Shown here: positions 26,979 to 37,792 of the stretch, piece by piece
Layout of the letters: the number at the start of each line of letters is the position of its first letter
Numbering within the stretch: the first letter of the stretch is position 1
Source of the DNA: Bordetella parapertussis
Lineage (GTDB): Bacteria; Pseudomonadota; Gammaproteobacteria; Burkholderiales; Burkholderiaceae_B
DNA length: 64,000 nt
Direction: 5' to 3'
Assembly (NCBI GenBank): GCA_945865935.1
Contig: CAMBFI010000016.1
Coordinates: forward strand, 1 to 64,000
Notes under the pieces: model-generated
What the model was told of the DNA's origin: nothing
What the model saw: the letters and a program-made list of their open reading frames with translations, nothing else
Database searches by the model: none
Position numbers and translations under genes: made by a program

Positions 26979-28055
26979 TTAATTCAGCGCTTTGAGCACT
27001 GCATCACCCATGGCGGACGTTCCGACTTTCGTCGTACCTGGCTCATAAATATCTGCAGTACGTAAACCTTGCTGCAAGACAAGTTGAACAGCTCGTTCAA
27101 TTCGCTTGGCTTGCGCATCATTGTCTAATGAGTAACGCAACATCATCGCCGCGGACAAAATGGTGGCCAAGGGATTCGCGACACCTTTACCGGCGATATC
27201 AGGCGCTGAGCCATGGCTCGGCTCATAGAGACCCTGACCCGACGCGTTCATGGATGCAGAGGGAAGCATTCCAATTGATCCCGTGAGCATCGCTGCCTCA
27301 TCCGACAAGATATCGCCGAACAAGTTACCCGTCACAATGACATCAAATTCGCGTGGAGCGCGAACCAATTGCATAGCAGCATTGTCGACATACATGTGGG
27401 TCAGCGCTATGTCTGGGTAGTCTTTGGCAACATCGATCACCGTATCACGCCAAAGCTGCGACGTTTCAAGTACGTTTGCCTTATCTACACTGCACAACTT
27501 TCCACTACGTTTTTGTGCCGCTTGAAACCCGAGGTGCGCAATCCGTCGGATTTCTGGCTCGGCATAACGCATGGTGTCGAAGCCCTCTTTGCTACCGGCG
27601 TAGGGGCCATCGGTTGCAGTACGAATACCACGCGGTGTTCCAAAATAAATATCCCCGGTCAGTTCGCGCAAAATGAGTATGTCGAGCCCCGAAACAATTT
27701 CCGGCTTCAGTGAAGAAGCGTTTGCGAGCTCCGGATAGAGAACAGCGGGACGCAAATTGGCAAACAAGCCTAGGGACTTGCGTAAGCCGAGAATAGCCTG
27801 TTCAGGACGGAGCTCGCGCGGCAGCTTGTCGTATTTCCAGTCACCCACGGCACCAAACAGCACGGCGTGAGAATCTTGCGCAAGCTTTAAGGTCGCGGGC
27901 GGCAGAGGATGTCCGTGTAAGTCATAGGCGGTTCCGCCCACGGGCGCATACTCAAGGTCGAGCGAAAGATCGAGGGCTTTCAACACGCGTACCGCTTGCT
28001 CCATAATTTCAGAACCGATGCCATCGCCTGGCAACACCGCGATTTTTTTTGTCAT
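26979..28055 (-). CDS. leuB: 3-isopropylmalate dehydrogenase
   Basis: Third step of leucine synthesis, NAD-dependent oxidative decarboxylation. The 358-residue protein has [19 protein letters not shown], the catalytic region [14 protein letters not shown], the metal site [22 protein letters not shown] and the cofactor loop [19 protein letters not shown] chose the ATG at 28055; a TTG five codons upstream is less likely. It lies 54 bp after leuD. Confidence 0.97.
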   Translation of the reverse strand: MTKKIAVLPGDGIGSEIMEQAVRVLKALDLSLDLEYAPVGGTAYDLHGHPLPPATLKLAQDSHAVLFGAVGDWKYDKLPRELRPEQAILGLRKSLGLFANLRPAVLYPELANASSLKPEIVSGLDILILRELTGDIYFGTPRGIRTATDGPYAGSKEGFDTMRYAEPEIRRIAHLGFQAAQKRSGKLCSVDKANVLETSQLWRDTVIDVAKDYPDIALTHMYVDNAAMQLVRAPREFDVIVTGNLFGDILSDEAAMLTGSIGMLPSASMNASGQGLYEPSHGSAPDIAGKGVANPLATILSAAMMLRYSLDNDAQAKRIERAVQLVLQQGLRTADIYEPGTTKVGTSAMGDAVLKALN

Positions 28056-28109
28056 GATGTGTACATCCAAAAATATTGGGCCGGAAAACCGGCCCGTTTA
28101 AAGATAAGG

Positions 28110-28763
28110 TTAACGGACAATCGGCACAACATCGAGCCAAGGATGGCGGGCAAGTCGCTCCGCTTCAAACGTGCGAATTATTTCTTCCTTGCGCAGCGTC
28201 AGTCCGATTTCGTCTAGGCCATTTACCAAGCAGTACTTCCGATGAGGCGTAATCTCAAACTCCATTGCCCGACCGTCTGGCGCAATGACGACTTGTTTCT
28301 CAAGATCGATCGTAAGCTTATAACCAACAAAGCCACGGACCTCGTCAAACAAGCGCGCCAGTTGCAGCTCGGAGAGCACGATGGGCAAAAATCCGGTTTT
28401 GTAGCTATTGTTGAAAAAGATATCAGCAAACGACGGTGCAATCACAGCGCGAAAACCATATTGCGCCAATGCCCAGGGCGCGTGCTCACGACTGGAGCCG
28501 CAACCAAAGTTTTTGCGACCAATCAGAATCGAGGCGCCTTGGTAGCGCGAGTGATTCAAGATGAAATCAGGATTGAGCGGGCGTTTGGAGTTATCCATGC
28601 CCGGCTCACCATGGTCAAGGTAGCGCAATTCGTCGAAGAGATTTGGCCCAAAGCCAGTACGCTTGATTGACTTCAGAAACTGTTTAGGAATGATGAGATC
28701 GGTGTCAACGTTCTCACGGTCTAGTGGGGCAACGAGGCCTTGGTGTGTAGTGAATGCGTCCAT
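28110..28763 (-). CDS. leuD: 3-isopropylmalate dehydratase small subunit
   Basis: The swivelling-domain subunit of isopropylmalate isomerase. The 217 residues carry [15 protein letters not shown] and the substrate loop [17 protein letters not shown]. It begins 5 nt after leuC, which it must partner. Confidence 0.97.
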   Translation of the reverse strand: MDAFTTHQGLVAPLDRENVDTDLIIPKQFLKSIKRTGFGPNLFDELRYLDHGEPGMDNSKRPLNPDFILNHSRYQGASILIGRKNFGCGSSREHAPWALAQYGFRAVIAPSFADIFFNNSYKTGFLPIVLSELQLARLFDEVRGFVGYKLTIDLEKQVVIAPDGRAMEFEITPHRKYCLVNGLDEIGLTLRKEEIIRTFEAERLARHPWLDVVPIVR

Positions 28764-28768
28764 GATGA

Positions 28769-30172
28769 TTACCGGAAGTTACGTACGTCGACAAAGTGGC
28801 CGGCAACGGCAGCAGCAGCAGCCATCGCGGGGCTAACGAGGTGAGTGCGTCCGCCCTGCCCTTGACGCCCCTCAAAGTTTCGATTGGATGTTGAGGCACA
28901 GCGTTCACCCGGTTCGAGACGATCCGCGTTCATCGCCAGACACATCGAACAGCCTGGCTCACGCCACTCAAAACCAGCTTCAATAAAGATCTTGTCTAGT
29001 CCTTCACGCTCAGCCTGAGCCTTGACTAACCCGGACCCTGCTACAACCATCGCCTGACGCACATTGCTCGCCACGCGCTTTCCACGTGCCACGGCAGCGG
29101 CGGCGCGTAGATCTTCGATGCGGGAGTTCGTGCACGAGCCGATAAAGACACGATCAACTTTAATATCTTGGATCGGAGTATTGGGCTTGAGCCCCATGTA
29201 CTCTAGGGCGCGTTCCATACCGCTGCGGCGCATTTCGTCTTTTTCACGTTCAGGATCAGGGACGCGACCTGTCACAGGAAGGACCATCTCAGGAGATGTT
29301 CCCCAGGTAACTTGCGGTGCAATCTGCTTGGCATCGATGTCTACGATTCGGTCAAAGTGCGCACCCTCGTCAGACCGCAAGGTCTTCCAGTACGCTACTG
29401 CTGCATCCCAAAGCGCTCCGCTCGGGGCGAATGGCCTGCCCACAAAGTAGTCAATCGTTTTTTGGTCAACCGCCACCATCCCTGAGCGGGCGCCGGCTTC
29501 AATCGACATATTGCACAGTGTCATACGGCCTTCGACTGACAAATCACGAATGGCGCTGCCTGCGAACTCAATTGCATGCGCGGTACCACCTGCTGTACCG
29601 ATCACACCGATGACATGCAAAATAATGTCTTTCGCAGTGCAACCGACAGGCAGTGTGCCTTCAACGCGCACCAACATGTTTTTATTTTTCTTGGCTTGTA
29701 GTGTTTGAGTCGCCATGACATGCTCGACTTCGGAGGTGCCAATTCCAAACGCAAGCGCTCCAAACGCACCATGTGTGCTCGTATGCGAATCGCCGCAAAC
29801 GACAGTCATCCCAGGTAACGTTGCGCCTTGCTCGGGTCCGATGACATGCACGATGCCTTGGCGCAAATCGTTCATCTTGAATTCGATGACGTTGTGCTTC
29901 TCACAGTTCGCATCGAGCGTGTCGACCTGCAACTTGGAGATCGGATCGGTGATTCCATCTTTGCGATCAATGGTCGGGACGTTGTGATCCGCCACCGCAA
30001 GATTGGCGTTCAGGCGCCACAACTTACGTCCGGCAAGTTCCAGTCCCTCAAAGGCTTGTGGGCTTGTTACTTCGTGTAACAAATGGCGGTCAATATATAG
30101 GATCGTGGTGCCGTCGGCCTCTTCGTGAACCAAATGGGCGTCCCATAGCTTGTCGTAAAGGGTTTTTTTCAT
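28769..30172 (-). CDS. leuC: 3-isopropylmalate dehydratase large subunit
   Basis: The iron-sulfur subunit of isopropylmalate isomerase, 467 residues. The [4Fe-4S] ligands are in [16 protein letters not shown] and [11 protein letters not shown]. The substrate loop [32 protein letters not shown] is intact. First gene of the leuCDB-asd-fimV-truA-trpF block; the 94 bp before it towards aroC must hold its promoter, with CATAAT near 30222 as one possible -10. Confidence 0.97.
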   Translation of the reverse strand: MKKTLYDKLWDAHLVHEEADGTTILYIDRHLLHEVTSPQAFEGLELAGRKLWRLNANLAVADHNVPTIDRKDGITDPISKLQVDTLDANCEKHNVIEFKMNDLRQGIVHVIGPEQGATLPGMTVVCGDSHTSTHGAFGALAFGIGTSEVEHVMATQTLQAKKNKNMLVRVEGTLPVGCTAKDIILHVIGVIGTAGGTAHAIEFAGSAIRDLSVEGRMTLCNMSIEAGARSGMVAVDQKTIDYFVGRPFAPSGALWDAAVAYWKTLRSDEGAHFDRIVDIDAKQIAPQVTWGTSPEMVLPVTGRVPDPEREKDEMRRSGMERALEYMGLKPNTPIQDIKVDRVFIGSCTNSRIEDLRAAAAVARGKRVASNVRQAMVVAGSGLVKAQAEREGLDKIFIEAGFEWREPGCSMCLAMNADRLEPGERCASTSNRNFEGRQGQGGRTHLVSPAMAAAAAVAGHFVDVRNFR

Positions 30173-30266
30173 GACGTTGTCTCGGTCGGTCGCTATGAAG
30201 TGTTAATTGTTTAGCATTCGATTATGCCATAGGGATCACCCCCTCATGGCAGCGGTTCCATCCAAG

Positions 30267-31340
30267 CTAGCTGCGTAAAACGGCTCCGCACTGCGCACGA
30301 TCTAGCAGGGCATGATCGACAAGCACCAGCGCCAACAACGCCTCGGCAATGGGTGTGGCCCGAATGCCAACGCAAGGGTCATGTCGACCGAGGGTCTGAA
30401 CCATGACCGCTTGCCCAGCTTTGTCTACCGAACGGCGCTCGGTTCGGATACTTGAGGTGGGCTTGATCGCCAAGCTCACCGTCATAGGTTGCCCAGTCGA
30501 TATTCCGCCCAAAACTCCCCCGGCATGGTTGGTCAGGAATCCGGCGGGTGTCATTTCGTCTCCGTGCTCCGATCCGCGTTGCGCCACGCTCCGAAAGCCG
30601 GCGCCAATTTCGACACCTTTCACCGCATTAAGTCCCATCATTGCATGGGCGATATCCGCATCTAGTCGATCGTAAATCGGCGTCCCCCAACCCACTGGAA
30701 CCCCCTCAGCCACAACCTGTATGCGCGCGCCGACGGAGTCGCCCGCTTTGCGTAACACATCCATGTAATCCTCGAGCTCTTGCACTCGGCTGGCGTCCGC
30801 GGCAAAGAACGGGTTATTTGGCACATGATCCCAACTCACAAACGCGAGCTCGAGCGGGCCCAGCGCAGACATGTACCCACGCACTTGGGTACCAAAAGTC
30901 TCTTTTAGCCATTTTTTGGCAATCGCGCCTGCAGCAACGGTTGGGGCTGTTAGGCGCGCGGAAGAACGCCCTCCGCCGCGGGGGTCACGTACCCCATACT
31001 TCTTAAAGTAGGAATAGTCGGCATGCCCAGGACGAAACGTCTGCGCGATGTTGTTGTAATCCTTGCTGCGAGCGTCCGTGTTGCGAATCAAGAGCCCGAT
31101 GGGCGTTCCTGTTGTATACCCCTCAAACACACCGGACAAGATTTCGACCTGATCAGACTCTTGTCGCTGCGTAACATGGCGAGAAGTGCCGGGACGGCGA
31201 CGATCAAGCTCGCTCTGTATATCCTCTTCGCACAAGGCAAGCCCGGGCGGGCAGCCATCGACCACGCAGCCGATCGCCGGGCCATGAGATTCACCAAAAT
31301 TGGTGACGCGAAACAGAGTGCCGAGTGTGTTGCCAGACAT
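30267..31340 (-). CDS. aroC: Chorismate synthase
   Basis: Last step of the shikimate pathway, making chorismate with reduced FMN. The 357 residues have the family markers [47 protein letters not shown], and the C-terminal [17 protein letters not shown] chose the ATG at 31340; an in-frame TTG five codons upstream is possible. It lies 42 bp after selO. Confidence 0.97.
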   Translation of the reverse strand: MSGNTLGTLFRVTNFGESHGPAIGCVVDGCPPGLALCEEDIQSELDRRRPGTSRHVTQRQESDQVEILSGVFEGYTTGTPIGLLIRNTDARSKDYNNIAQTFRPGHADYSYFKKYGVRDPRGGGRSSARLTAPTVAAGAIAKKWLKETFGTQVRGYMSALGPLELAFVSWDHVPNNPFFAADASRVQELEDYMDVLRKAGDSVGARIQVVAEGVPVGWGTPIYDRLDADIAHAMMGLNAVKGVEIGAGFRSVAQRGSEHGDEMTPAGFLTNHAGGVLGGISTGQPMTVSLAIKPTSSIRTERRSVDKAGQAVMVQTLGRHDPCVGIRATPIAEALLALVLVDHALLDRAQCGAVLRS

Positions 31341-31382
31341 ATGTGAACCGTACAAACCTGTAGTTGATGTTGAATTATGGCA

Positions 31383-32945
31383 CTAGGACGAGCAACTTAC
31401 CTCGATTTTAGCTGCCCAGGCGGGCGGCTGAGCCGCATAGGCGTCCATTCCGGCCTGGTAGGTGAAGGGCGACTTCAAGATGCCCATTAGCGTGTCGACC
31501 TCACTGAAATCGCCAGCCTCGGCCAGCTCAATCGCTTTTTGAGCCAAATGATTGCGTAAAACATAGAGGGGGTTGGCCGCAAGCATCGAATCCAGACGCA
31601 TGTTTCTTTCCATGGCGCCGTTTGACCCAATCCGTTGCGAGTAACGCTCGAGCCACGCTTGCGCCGCCTCGCGATCAAGAAAAAGATCGATAAATGGTTG
31701 CACGGTGGGACTAGTCGTGCCCCCTAAATCAATTCGAACACGCTCTGGATCTGCGGCATCAACACCTGGGGCATGCGCGAGTTGTCTGAAGGTCAAGGTG
31801 AAGTCGGCGTGATTCGCTTGCATCAGCGACCACAGGTCATCCATCAAGGTTTCGTCTCCCTCCTGCCACACGCCGAGACCTAACTTTTGGGTCATTTGGC
31901 GCTGCATCGCTTGAAGGAAAATGGGTTCAAAGGTATCTAAGGCCGAGCGTAACGCATCCGCATCCGGCGCGATCACATGTAAGCTATTAGCAAGTTGGTA
32001 CAGATTCCACTGGGCGACCTTAGGTTGCGCATGCCAGGCATAGCGCCCTTGTGCATCCGTGTGATTACAAATGTGCTTGGCATCAAAGCCGTCCATGAAG
32101 CCGAACGGACCATAGTCGAGGGTCAGACCAAGAATTGACATATTGTCGGTATTCATCACGCCGTGGCAAAAGCCGACAAGCTGCCACTGCGCCATCAAAA
32201 GAGCTGTGCGCCGGACCACTGCACAAAGCAACCGAACATAGCGTTTATCTGGTGTGTCCGGGATGCCAGGATCGGGCAATAAGCACTCTGGATAAAACCG
32301 CGCGATCACATAGTTCGCTAGCGCGGTTAACTGGTCCGGCGCATTACGCGCCGCCCAGTGTTCAAAAGAACCAAAACGCACAAAGCTAGGTGCCATACGC
32401 GCGACGACTGCTGCAGTCTCGGCCGTTTCACGGATGACACGGTCTTTCGCACTTACCAGTGAAAGTGCCTGGGTTGTGGGTATCCCCAAACCTTGCATTG
32501 CCTGGCTTGCGAGATACTCTCGTATGGAAGAGCGCAATACGGCTCTTCCATCGCCGCGGCGAGAATACGGTGTGGGTCCCGCCCCTTTGAGTTGCAATTC
32601 CCAGTTGCCTTGCGGACCGGCGATTTCGCCCAGCAGGTGGGCACGTCCGTCACCAAGCTGACCCGCCCACACTCCAAATTGGTGCCCACTATAGACAGCC
32701 GAAAGCGTGTCGCCACCGGGCAGTGCGCTAGAGCCACTGACGACATCCAAGAATCTCTGCGAACCGAGGTGCTCAGGCGTCAAGCCTAGCAAGGCGCCTA
32801 CCTGAGGATTCGCATGAACTAAGACAGGGTCTTTTAACGCTGTTGTAGGTAAGCGGGTATAAAAGTCTGCTGGCAATGCTGCAAACGAGTTGGTCTTCGG
32901 GACGTTGAAAAAAGCACAGTCCTCACGCATGGCTTGGTGATTCAT
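31383..32945 (-). CDS. selO: Protein adenylyltransferase SelO (YdiU family)
   Basis: A pseudokinase-fold enzyme that transfers AMP from ATP to protein Ser/Thr/Tyr, linked to redox stress. The 520 residues show the family marks YSGHQFGVWAGQLGDGRAHLLGE and MNTDNMSILGLTLDYGPFGFMDGFD. The C-terminal Cys near the end (VSCSS) resembles the redox cysteine of the family. It overlaps the DUF2069 gene by ATGA. Confidence 0.93.
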   Translation of the reverse strand: MNHQAMREDCAFFNVPKTNSFAALPADFYTRLPTTALKDPVLVHANPQVGALLGLTPEHLGSQRFLDVVSGSSALPGGDTLSAVYSGHQFGVWAGQLGDGRAHLLGEIAGPQGNWELQLKGAGPTPYSRRGDGRAVLRSSIREYLASQAMQGLGIPTTQALSLVSAKDRVIRETAETAAVVARMAPSFVRFGSFEHWAARNAPDQLTALANYVIARFYPECLLPDPGIPDTPDKRYVRLLCAVVRRTALLMAQWQLVGFCHGVMNTDNMSILGLTLDYGPFGFMDGFDAKHICNHTDAQGRYAWHAQPKVAQWNLYQLANSLHVIAPDADALRSALDTFEPIFLQAMQRQMTQKLGLGVWQEGDETLMDDLWSLMQANHADFTLTFRQLAHAPGVDAADPERVRIDLGGTTSPTVQPFIDLFLDREAAQAWLERYSQRIGSNGAMERNMRLDSMLAANPLYVLRNHLAQKAIELAEAGDFSEVDTLMGILKSPFTYQAGMDAYAAQPPAWAAKIEVSCSS

Positions 32946-33400
32946 TTAACGAGCCCCCTCATTTCGATCGGCTGGCTGCCCTGCATCGCCCTTTGCGCCT
33001 CCTTCTTGGCCAAGGCCGCAGCGCGTTTCGCAGGACGAACATAAAAGATAGAACAAACGAAAAAAACAGACGCGAGCACAATTTCGATCCAAGCAGCCGT
33101 AATACTGGGCCCCGGCGGGTCCGACATCACTCGCACCACGCCCTCCATCAGGTACAAAAGTACCAGCATTGAGGCCCATTGGATCGTATAAAGGCTCCCT
33201 TTCGCGACTCCGCGCACCGCAAACGCGAGCGGCAACGCCTTGAGGAACAACACCGTTCCACCCGGGCGCAGCGGCGCGAACCAGATTTCCCAAACCACGC
33301 ACCAAATTAACAGTGCCAATAGGCTCGAAATTGCTGCACGCTGCAACGCAACATTTAAGCCTGGGGGGTCCTCTTTATTGAGCGGTTGCAAGCGAGGCAT
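32942..33400 (-). CDS. DUF2069 membrane protein
   Basis: A small inner-membrane protein of 152 residues with four hydrophobic segments (SSLLALLIWCVVWEIWF, ALPLAFAVRG, WASMLVLLYLMEGVVRVM, IEIVLASVFFVCSIFYV) and a basic C-terminus. It matches DUF2069, of unknown function, which Burkholderiales often carry near yihY. The start is uncertain: the ATG at 33400 leaves about 80 bp for two divergent promoters, but the ATG at 33445 (AAGGA close by) is also possible. Confidence 0.8.
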   Translation of the reverse strand: MPRLQPLNKEDPPGLNVALQRAAISSLLALLIWCVVWEIWFAPLRPGGTVLFLKALPLAFAVRGVAKGSLYTIQWASMLVLLYLMEGVVRVMSDPPGPSITAAWIEIVLASVFFVCSIFYVRPAKRAAALAKKEAQRAMQGSQPIEMRGLVK

Positions 33401-33480
33401 GATGTTCTTTGAGTGAGTTAATTTTTGCAGGTTAGTATTATCCATCGTTCCTTGCGCAATTCGGTTAGTACACCTACGGC

Positions 33481-34380
33481 ATGTCCACCGACCTCCCCTC
33501 CGCCTTATTGAACTCAACGCTACGTCCTTGGCAACTGGCTATCGTGGTTGCCTTTAAGCGCTCCCTGAAAGCCAATACGATGCAAATGGCGTCCAGCTTG
33601 GCTTTTTCGACCGTTTTTGCGATTGTGCCCCTGCTGGCAGTGATTCTGTCGATTTTTGCAGCCTTGCCTGAGTTTGAAGCGTTTAGCTCGGCGCTACAGG
33701 AGTATCTCGCGAATAACTTACTGCCATCCCAGGTTTCCAGCAACGTCATGGAGTATCTCAATGTCTTTGCCGCGCAGGCGAGCCATCTGAGCGCCGTCGG
33801 AGGGATATTTCTAGTCGGGACAATCATCGCGCTTGTGATATCAATCGATGATGCGCTGAATACAGTTTGGTGCATCCAGGAGACACGCCATGCTGCACGC
33901 CGCTTACTCGTCTATATCTTGATTATTGTTGTCGGTCCGGTCCTACTGAGCGCCCTGCTTTGGACAGCCGCCTTTTTGGCCCGTGAATCTTTTGGCCATG
34001 TCATGCATCTGCCCGCTTTGCTCGAACTTTCATTGAAGATATCCCCCTTTATTGTCAGCGCTTTAGGCCTCATGCTGCTTTTTGTCGTGGTGCCGAACAC
34101 ACCAGTTCTTTGTCGCGATGCGATGTTGGGTGGCTTTGTGGCTGCACTACTTTTAGAAGTCATGAAATTCGGCTTTGCGTTGTACGTCGCGAGCTTCTCG
34201 ACTTACACCATGATCTACGGGGCCTTCGCTGCGATCCCGGTTTTTCTGCTTTGGGTGTATTTTTCATGGCTAAGCGTGCTGCTGGGTGCTCACGTCGCTG
34301 CAAATCTACCGCTTCTGCGCAAACAAACACTACAATTCGCAGGCAGCACCACGGAGAAAAGTCATGCTACAGGTCAGTGA
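33481..34380 (+). CDS. YihY/UPF0761 (BrkB-like) inner-membrane protein
   Basis: A 299-residue polytopic membrane protein of the YihY/virulence-factor-BrkB family. Six hydrophobic segments are visible, with family marks MQMASSLAFSTVFAIVPLLAVILS, GGIFLVGTIIALVISIDDALNTVW and YTMIYGAFAAIPVFLLWVYFSW. The molecular role is unknown. The start ATG has only a weak ribosome site. The 3' end overlaps the next gene by 17 nt. Confidence 0.88.
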   Translation: MSTDLPSALLNSTLRPWQLAIVVAFKRSLKANTMQMASSLAFSTVFAIVPLLAVILSIFAALPEFEAFSSALQEYLANNLLPSQVSSNVMEYLNVFAAQASHLSAVGGIFLVGTIIALVISIDDALNTVWCIQETRHAARRLLVYILIIVVGPVLLSALLWTAAFLARESFGHVMHLPALLELSLKISPFIVSALGLMLLFVVVPNTPVLCRDAMLGGFVAALLLEVMKFGFALYVASFSTYTMIYGAFAAIPVFLLWVYFSWLSVLLGAHVAANLPLLRKQTLQFAGSTTEKSHATGQ

Positions 34381-34825
34381 AATTCTACGCGTAAAGGGAA
34401 ACACCTTATATACCGCCTCACCAGAAACCCAGGTCGTACAGGCACTCGAAACTATGAGTGTTCACGACATCGGTTCGCTCGTGATCATGGATCAGGGCAA
34501 ACTTGCCGGCATGCTGACGTTTCGCGAAATCATTCGTCATGTCAATAGCAATCACGGAGCCGTTGGGGCCACACGGATACGCGCCATTATGGAATCTTCG
34601 CCGGTGTCGGTTACGCCCGACACAGACGCGAACACCCTTCAGCGCCTCATGCTTGATAATCACTGCCGCTATGTTCCCGTGATGGACGATGAGGTACTGC
34701 TTGGCGTGATCTCTTTTTACGATCTCGCCCAAGCGATCGCTGCAGCTCAAAAGTTTGAGAACTCTATGTTGAAAGCCTATATTCGCGACTGGCCTGCTGA
34801 AAAAGCCAGTCCAAAAACGGACTAA
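34364..34825 (+). CDS. Two-CBS-domain protein
   Basis: A 153-residue protein made of a CBS pair (residues ~8-60 and ~75-130), with TVSVHDIGSLVIMD-type and HCRYVPVMDDEVLLGVISFYDLA motifs. CBS pairs bind adenine nucleotides and act as regulators. I chose the ATG at 34364 (GGAG 7 nt before), inside the yihY 3' end; the longer frame from 34286 is out of context. Its stop overlaps the convergent dusA stop by 4 nt. Confidence 0.88.
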   Translation: MLQVSEILRVKGNTLYTASPETQVVQALETMSVHDIGSLVIMDQGKLAGMLTFREIIRHVNSNHGAVGATRIRAIMESSPVSVTPDTDANTLQRLMLDNHCRYVPVMDDEVLLGVISFYDLAQAIAAAQKFENSMLKAYIRDWPAEKASPKTD

Positions 34826-35847
34826 GGCGCGCCCACCAACTGATAGGCTTGACGAATTAAGTCCGCCTTGCTTTCATTGAGCAATTTTGAATCGGACAGC
34901 ATCCGTCGCCAAAGCCGGGACTTTGGCCTGCCGTTAAACAAGCCAAGCAAGGGCCGAACGACCACACGCAAGGGAACACCTGCATCGGTCTGCGACTGTG
35001 CGTAGCATGCCAAGGCCTCAATGATTGTCTCTTCGGCAATCAAGCTATCCTGTGGCCACCACGCTTGAGATATTTCCCTCAGGACCATAGGATTGTGCCA
35101 AGGCGAACGACCAAGCATGACGCCGTCGAAACGCTCGCGTTCAAGTTCACAATCCGCCCTGGATACCAGACCGCCGTTTAACACCATCAAGGCGTCTGGA
35201 AAATCAATTTTGAGCTGCGCTGCGTGATCATATCGAAGCGCGGGTACTTCACGATTATCTTTCGGTGTCAGACCCTTTAGGACTGCATTGCGTGCGTGCA
35301 CAATAAACACGCGACAACCTGTGTCATACAGTGCTCCAACAAAATCTCTGACAAAACCATAACTTTCATCCCAGTCTAAGCCGAGCCGATGTTTGACGGT
35401 GACAGGAATGCTCACAGCATCTTGCATGGCCTTGACGCAGTCTGCCACCAACATAGGTTCTGCCATCAAGCAGGCCCCAAAGGCCCCCTTTTGCACGCGC
35501 TCAGAGGGACATCCACAGTTCAAGTTGATCTCGTCGAATCCCCACCGTTCACCTAAACGAGCAGCAGCCTGGAGGGCCTGGGGCTCACTGCCTCCTAATT
35601 GCAAGGCAACCGGTTGTTCTTGGGGGCTAAAAGCCAAATGTCGCTCGACATCACCGTGTGTGAGTGCACCCGTCGTGATCATTTCTGTATATAAGCGGGC
35701 ACGCGGGGCGAGCAAACGATGAAAATATCGACAGTGACGGTCCGTGACATCGATCATGGGGGCGACGCACAGCTGCCAACCAAGAGGATCAAGGGCGCTT
35801 GCGCCTGTCGGCAATGTGGGCGGGGGCGGTGTGAACGAAAGCGTCAT
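34822..35847 (-). CDS. dusA: tRNA-dihydrouridine synthase A
   Basis: FMN enzyme that reduces U20/U20a in tRNA. The 341 residues have VAPMIDVTDRHCRYFHR, YTEMITTGALTHGD, the catalytic Cys in INLNCGCPSERVQKG and the DusA-type ARNAVLKGLTPKDNREVP. The ATG at 35847 is preferred over a GTG at 35871; neither has a strong ribosome site. Confidence 0.94.
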   Translation of the reverse strand: MTLSFTPPPPTLPTGASALDPLGWQLCVAPMIDVTDRHCRYFHRLLAPRARLYTEMITTGALTHGDVERHLAFSPQEQPVALQLGGSEPQALQAAARLGERWGFDEINLNCGCPSERVQKGAFGACLMAEPMLVADCVKAMQDAVSIPVTVKHRLGLDWDESYGFVRDFVGALYDTGCRVFIVHARNAVLKGLTPKDNREVPALRYDHAAQLKIDFPDALMVLNGGLVSRADCELERERFDGVMLGRSPWHNPMVLREISQAWWPQDSLIAEETIIEALACYAQSQTDAGVPLRVVVRPLLGLFNGRPKSRLWRRMLSDSKLLNESKADLIRQAYQLVGAP

Positions 35848-36020
35848 AGACAGCGCACTAAAAATAGCCACGAAAAAGGTTGGGGGAACTGATCCGGGGG
35901 AATGGATCGATCGCGCATTTTAGTTGTCAATCACAAATGCGTGCACGCTTGAGTGAGCGGCTTGGTAAAATTACCCCAACAATACGGTTTCACCCCTTAA
36001 TCCTTGCATCACTTCCTACG

Positions 36021-36998
36021 ATGGCTGTATTTACCCCTGTCAGCGAATTAGACGCCCACACACTGCTCAGCCAGTATTCGCTGGGTGAGTTCGTGTCGCT
36101 GAAGGGAATTGCAGCAGGCATTGAGAACAGCAATTACTTTTTGCACACCACCTCAGCGGAATATGTGCTGACAATATTTGAGGTGCTTAAAGCTGAACAA
36201 CTGCCCTTTTATATCGAGCTGATGCACCACCTAGCGGAACGAAATATTCCGGTGCCGAAGCCGCAAACGAGACAGGATGGCAGTCGTTTAACGACGCTGC
36301 ACAACAAGCCGGCAGCGATCGTCTCTAAACTTCCGGGGAGCTACATAGTGTCTCCGACCGCCGCGCACTGTGCGTTGACGGGCGCAACACTTGCCCACGC
36401 GCATTTGGCCGCGGTGGATTTCCCGATTCATCAGCAAAACTTACGCGGGCTGGCTTGGTGGCAAGAGACCGCGCCGGTGGTATTGCCATTTTTAACGAGC
36501 CCCGCTCGCGATTTGTTGACGACGAGTTTGGCTGAACAAGTGGCCCAGGCGCAATCATTGGATTGGCAAGCGCTTCCCAAAGGGCCCTCCCATTGCGATT
36601 TGTTTCGAGACAATGTTTTGTTTGCGGGAACCGTAGATAGCCCGGTGCTTGGTGGTTTCATTGACTTCTACTTTGCAGGCGTCGACGCCTGGTTGTTTGA
36701 TGTTGCTGTCTGTATCAACGACTGGTGCATTGAGCATGCAACCGGCAAAATCATTCCAGAACTCGCCAGTGCTTGGCTCCAAGCGTATAGTCGCGTCAGG
36801 CCGTTCACTGAGCAAGAGCATAGATTGTGGCCATCGATGCTCAGGGCCGCTGCACTACGTTTCTGGATTTCGCGCCTGTACGATTTTTATCTACCGCGTG
36901 CCGCTCAAACCCTTAAACCACACGACCCCACACATTTTGAGCGGATTCTGTCCCATAGGACGCTTCACCCGATCCAAGCTTTACCCAAGGAATCCTGA
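36021..36998 (+). CDS. thrB: Homoserine kinase, APH-fold ThrB
   Basis: Phosphorylates homoserine for threonine synthesis. The 325-residue protein is of the aminoglycoside-phosphotransferase-fold type found in Beta- and Alphaproteobacteria: NSNYFLHTTSAEYVLTIFE, catalytic HCDLFRDNVLF and GGFIDFYFAGVDAWLFDVAVC. The ATG at 36021 gives the normal length, though the frame is open from 35880. The stop overlaps the next start (TGATG). Confidence 0.94.
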   Translation: MAVFTPVSELDAHTLLSQYSLGEFVSLKGIAAGIENSNYFLHTTSAEYVLTIFEVLKAEQLPFYIELMHHLAERNIPVPKPQTRQDGSRLTTLHNKPAAIVSKLPGSYIVSPTAAHCALTGATLAHAHLAAVDFPIHQQNLRGLAWWQETAPVVLPFLTSPARDLLTTSLAEQVAQAQSLDWQALPKGPSHCDLFRDNVLFAGTVDSPVLGGFIDFYFAGVDAWLFDVAVCINDWCIEHATGKIIPELASAWLQAYSRVRPFTEQEHRLWPSMLRAAALRFWISRLYDFYLPRAAQTLKPHDPTHFERILSHRTLHPIQALPKES

Positions 36999-37792
36999 TG
37001 CAAGCAGTATCTTTACCCGCTCTCTCCGGTTGGCGATGGGTGCGCGATGGCTGGATGCTTTTTCGCAAGCAACCCATGGCATTCTTTTCTTGGGCGATGT
37101 TTGTCAGCTTAATTCTCATGGTTGCCAGCGTCACGCCACCGATTGGACCGCTGTTCTTTGTCGTGCTCATGCCAACGGCGACTCTCTTATCCCTGAGTGC
37201 CGCCCGTCAAGCGGAGCAAGGACAAAAAATACTTCTAGGAACATGGATTGCCCCCTTACGGCTTGCAGGTGTTTTTCGTCGTCTACTTGGAATGGGCGCG
37301 TTGTATGTTCTGTTCTGCCTGCTTCTCGGATTGATTGCGTTCATGCCCTTCTCCGCGGAGGTCACCGAAGCGGTCAAGGCCGTCGCAACCAGTAACGACC
37401 TATTACCCTTACTTGAAGCGGTTCGTACTCCGATGGCTATATTTGCCGTGTTGTATGTCTTAATGGCCGCAGTCTTCTGGTACGCACCCGCCTTGGTTGG
37501 TTGGCACGCTATTTCAATGACCCGTGCGTTGTTTTATAGCGGCATTGCCTGTTGGCGCAACAAGTGGGCGTTTGGTGTGTACGGACTATCGTGGCTGGTG
37601 ATTTTCTTGGCGATTGATACCGTACTGAGTGCGTTAACGATGGTGGGATTACCAAAAAGCTTTAGTACCGCGATACAAGTACCCATCAACGTGGTAGCCA
37701 GCGCGGTGCTGTATTGCAGTTTTTACACGAGCTTTATCTCGGTGTTTTACTCCGCACCTGCACCTGAGCCAGAGACGACTGCAGCAGAGTAA
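36998..37792 (+). CDS. BPSS1780-type inner-membrane protein
   Basis: A 264-residue membrane protein with about six hydrophobic segments and the start LSGWRWVRDGWMLFRKQPMAFF, typical of BPSS1780-family proteins common after thrB in Burkholderiales. Function unknown. It is coupled to thrB by a 1-nt overlap. Its last 59 nt overlap the convergent DUF192 gene. Confidence 0.88.
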   Translation: MQAVSLPALSGWRWVRDGWMLFRKQPMAFFSWAMFVSLILMVASVTPPIGPLFFVVLMPTATLLSLSAARQAEQGQKILLGTWIAPLRLAGVFRRLLGMGALYVLFCLLLGLIAFMPFSAEVTEAVKAVATSNDLLPLLEAVRTPMAIFAVLYVLMAAVFWYAPALVGWHAISMTRALFYSGIACWRNKWAFGVYGLSWLVIFLAIDTVLSALTMVGLPKSFSTAIQVPINVVASAVLYCSFYTSFISVFYSAPAPEPETTAAE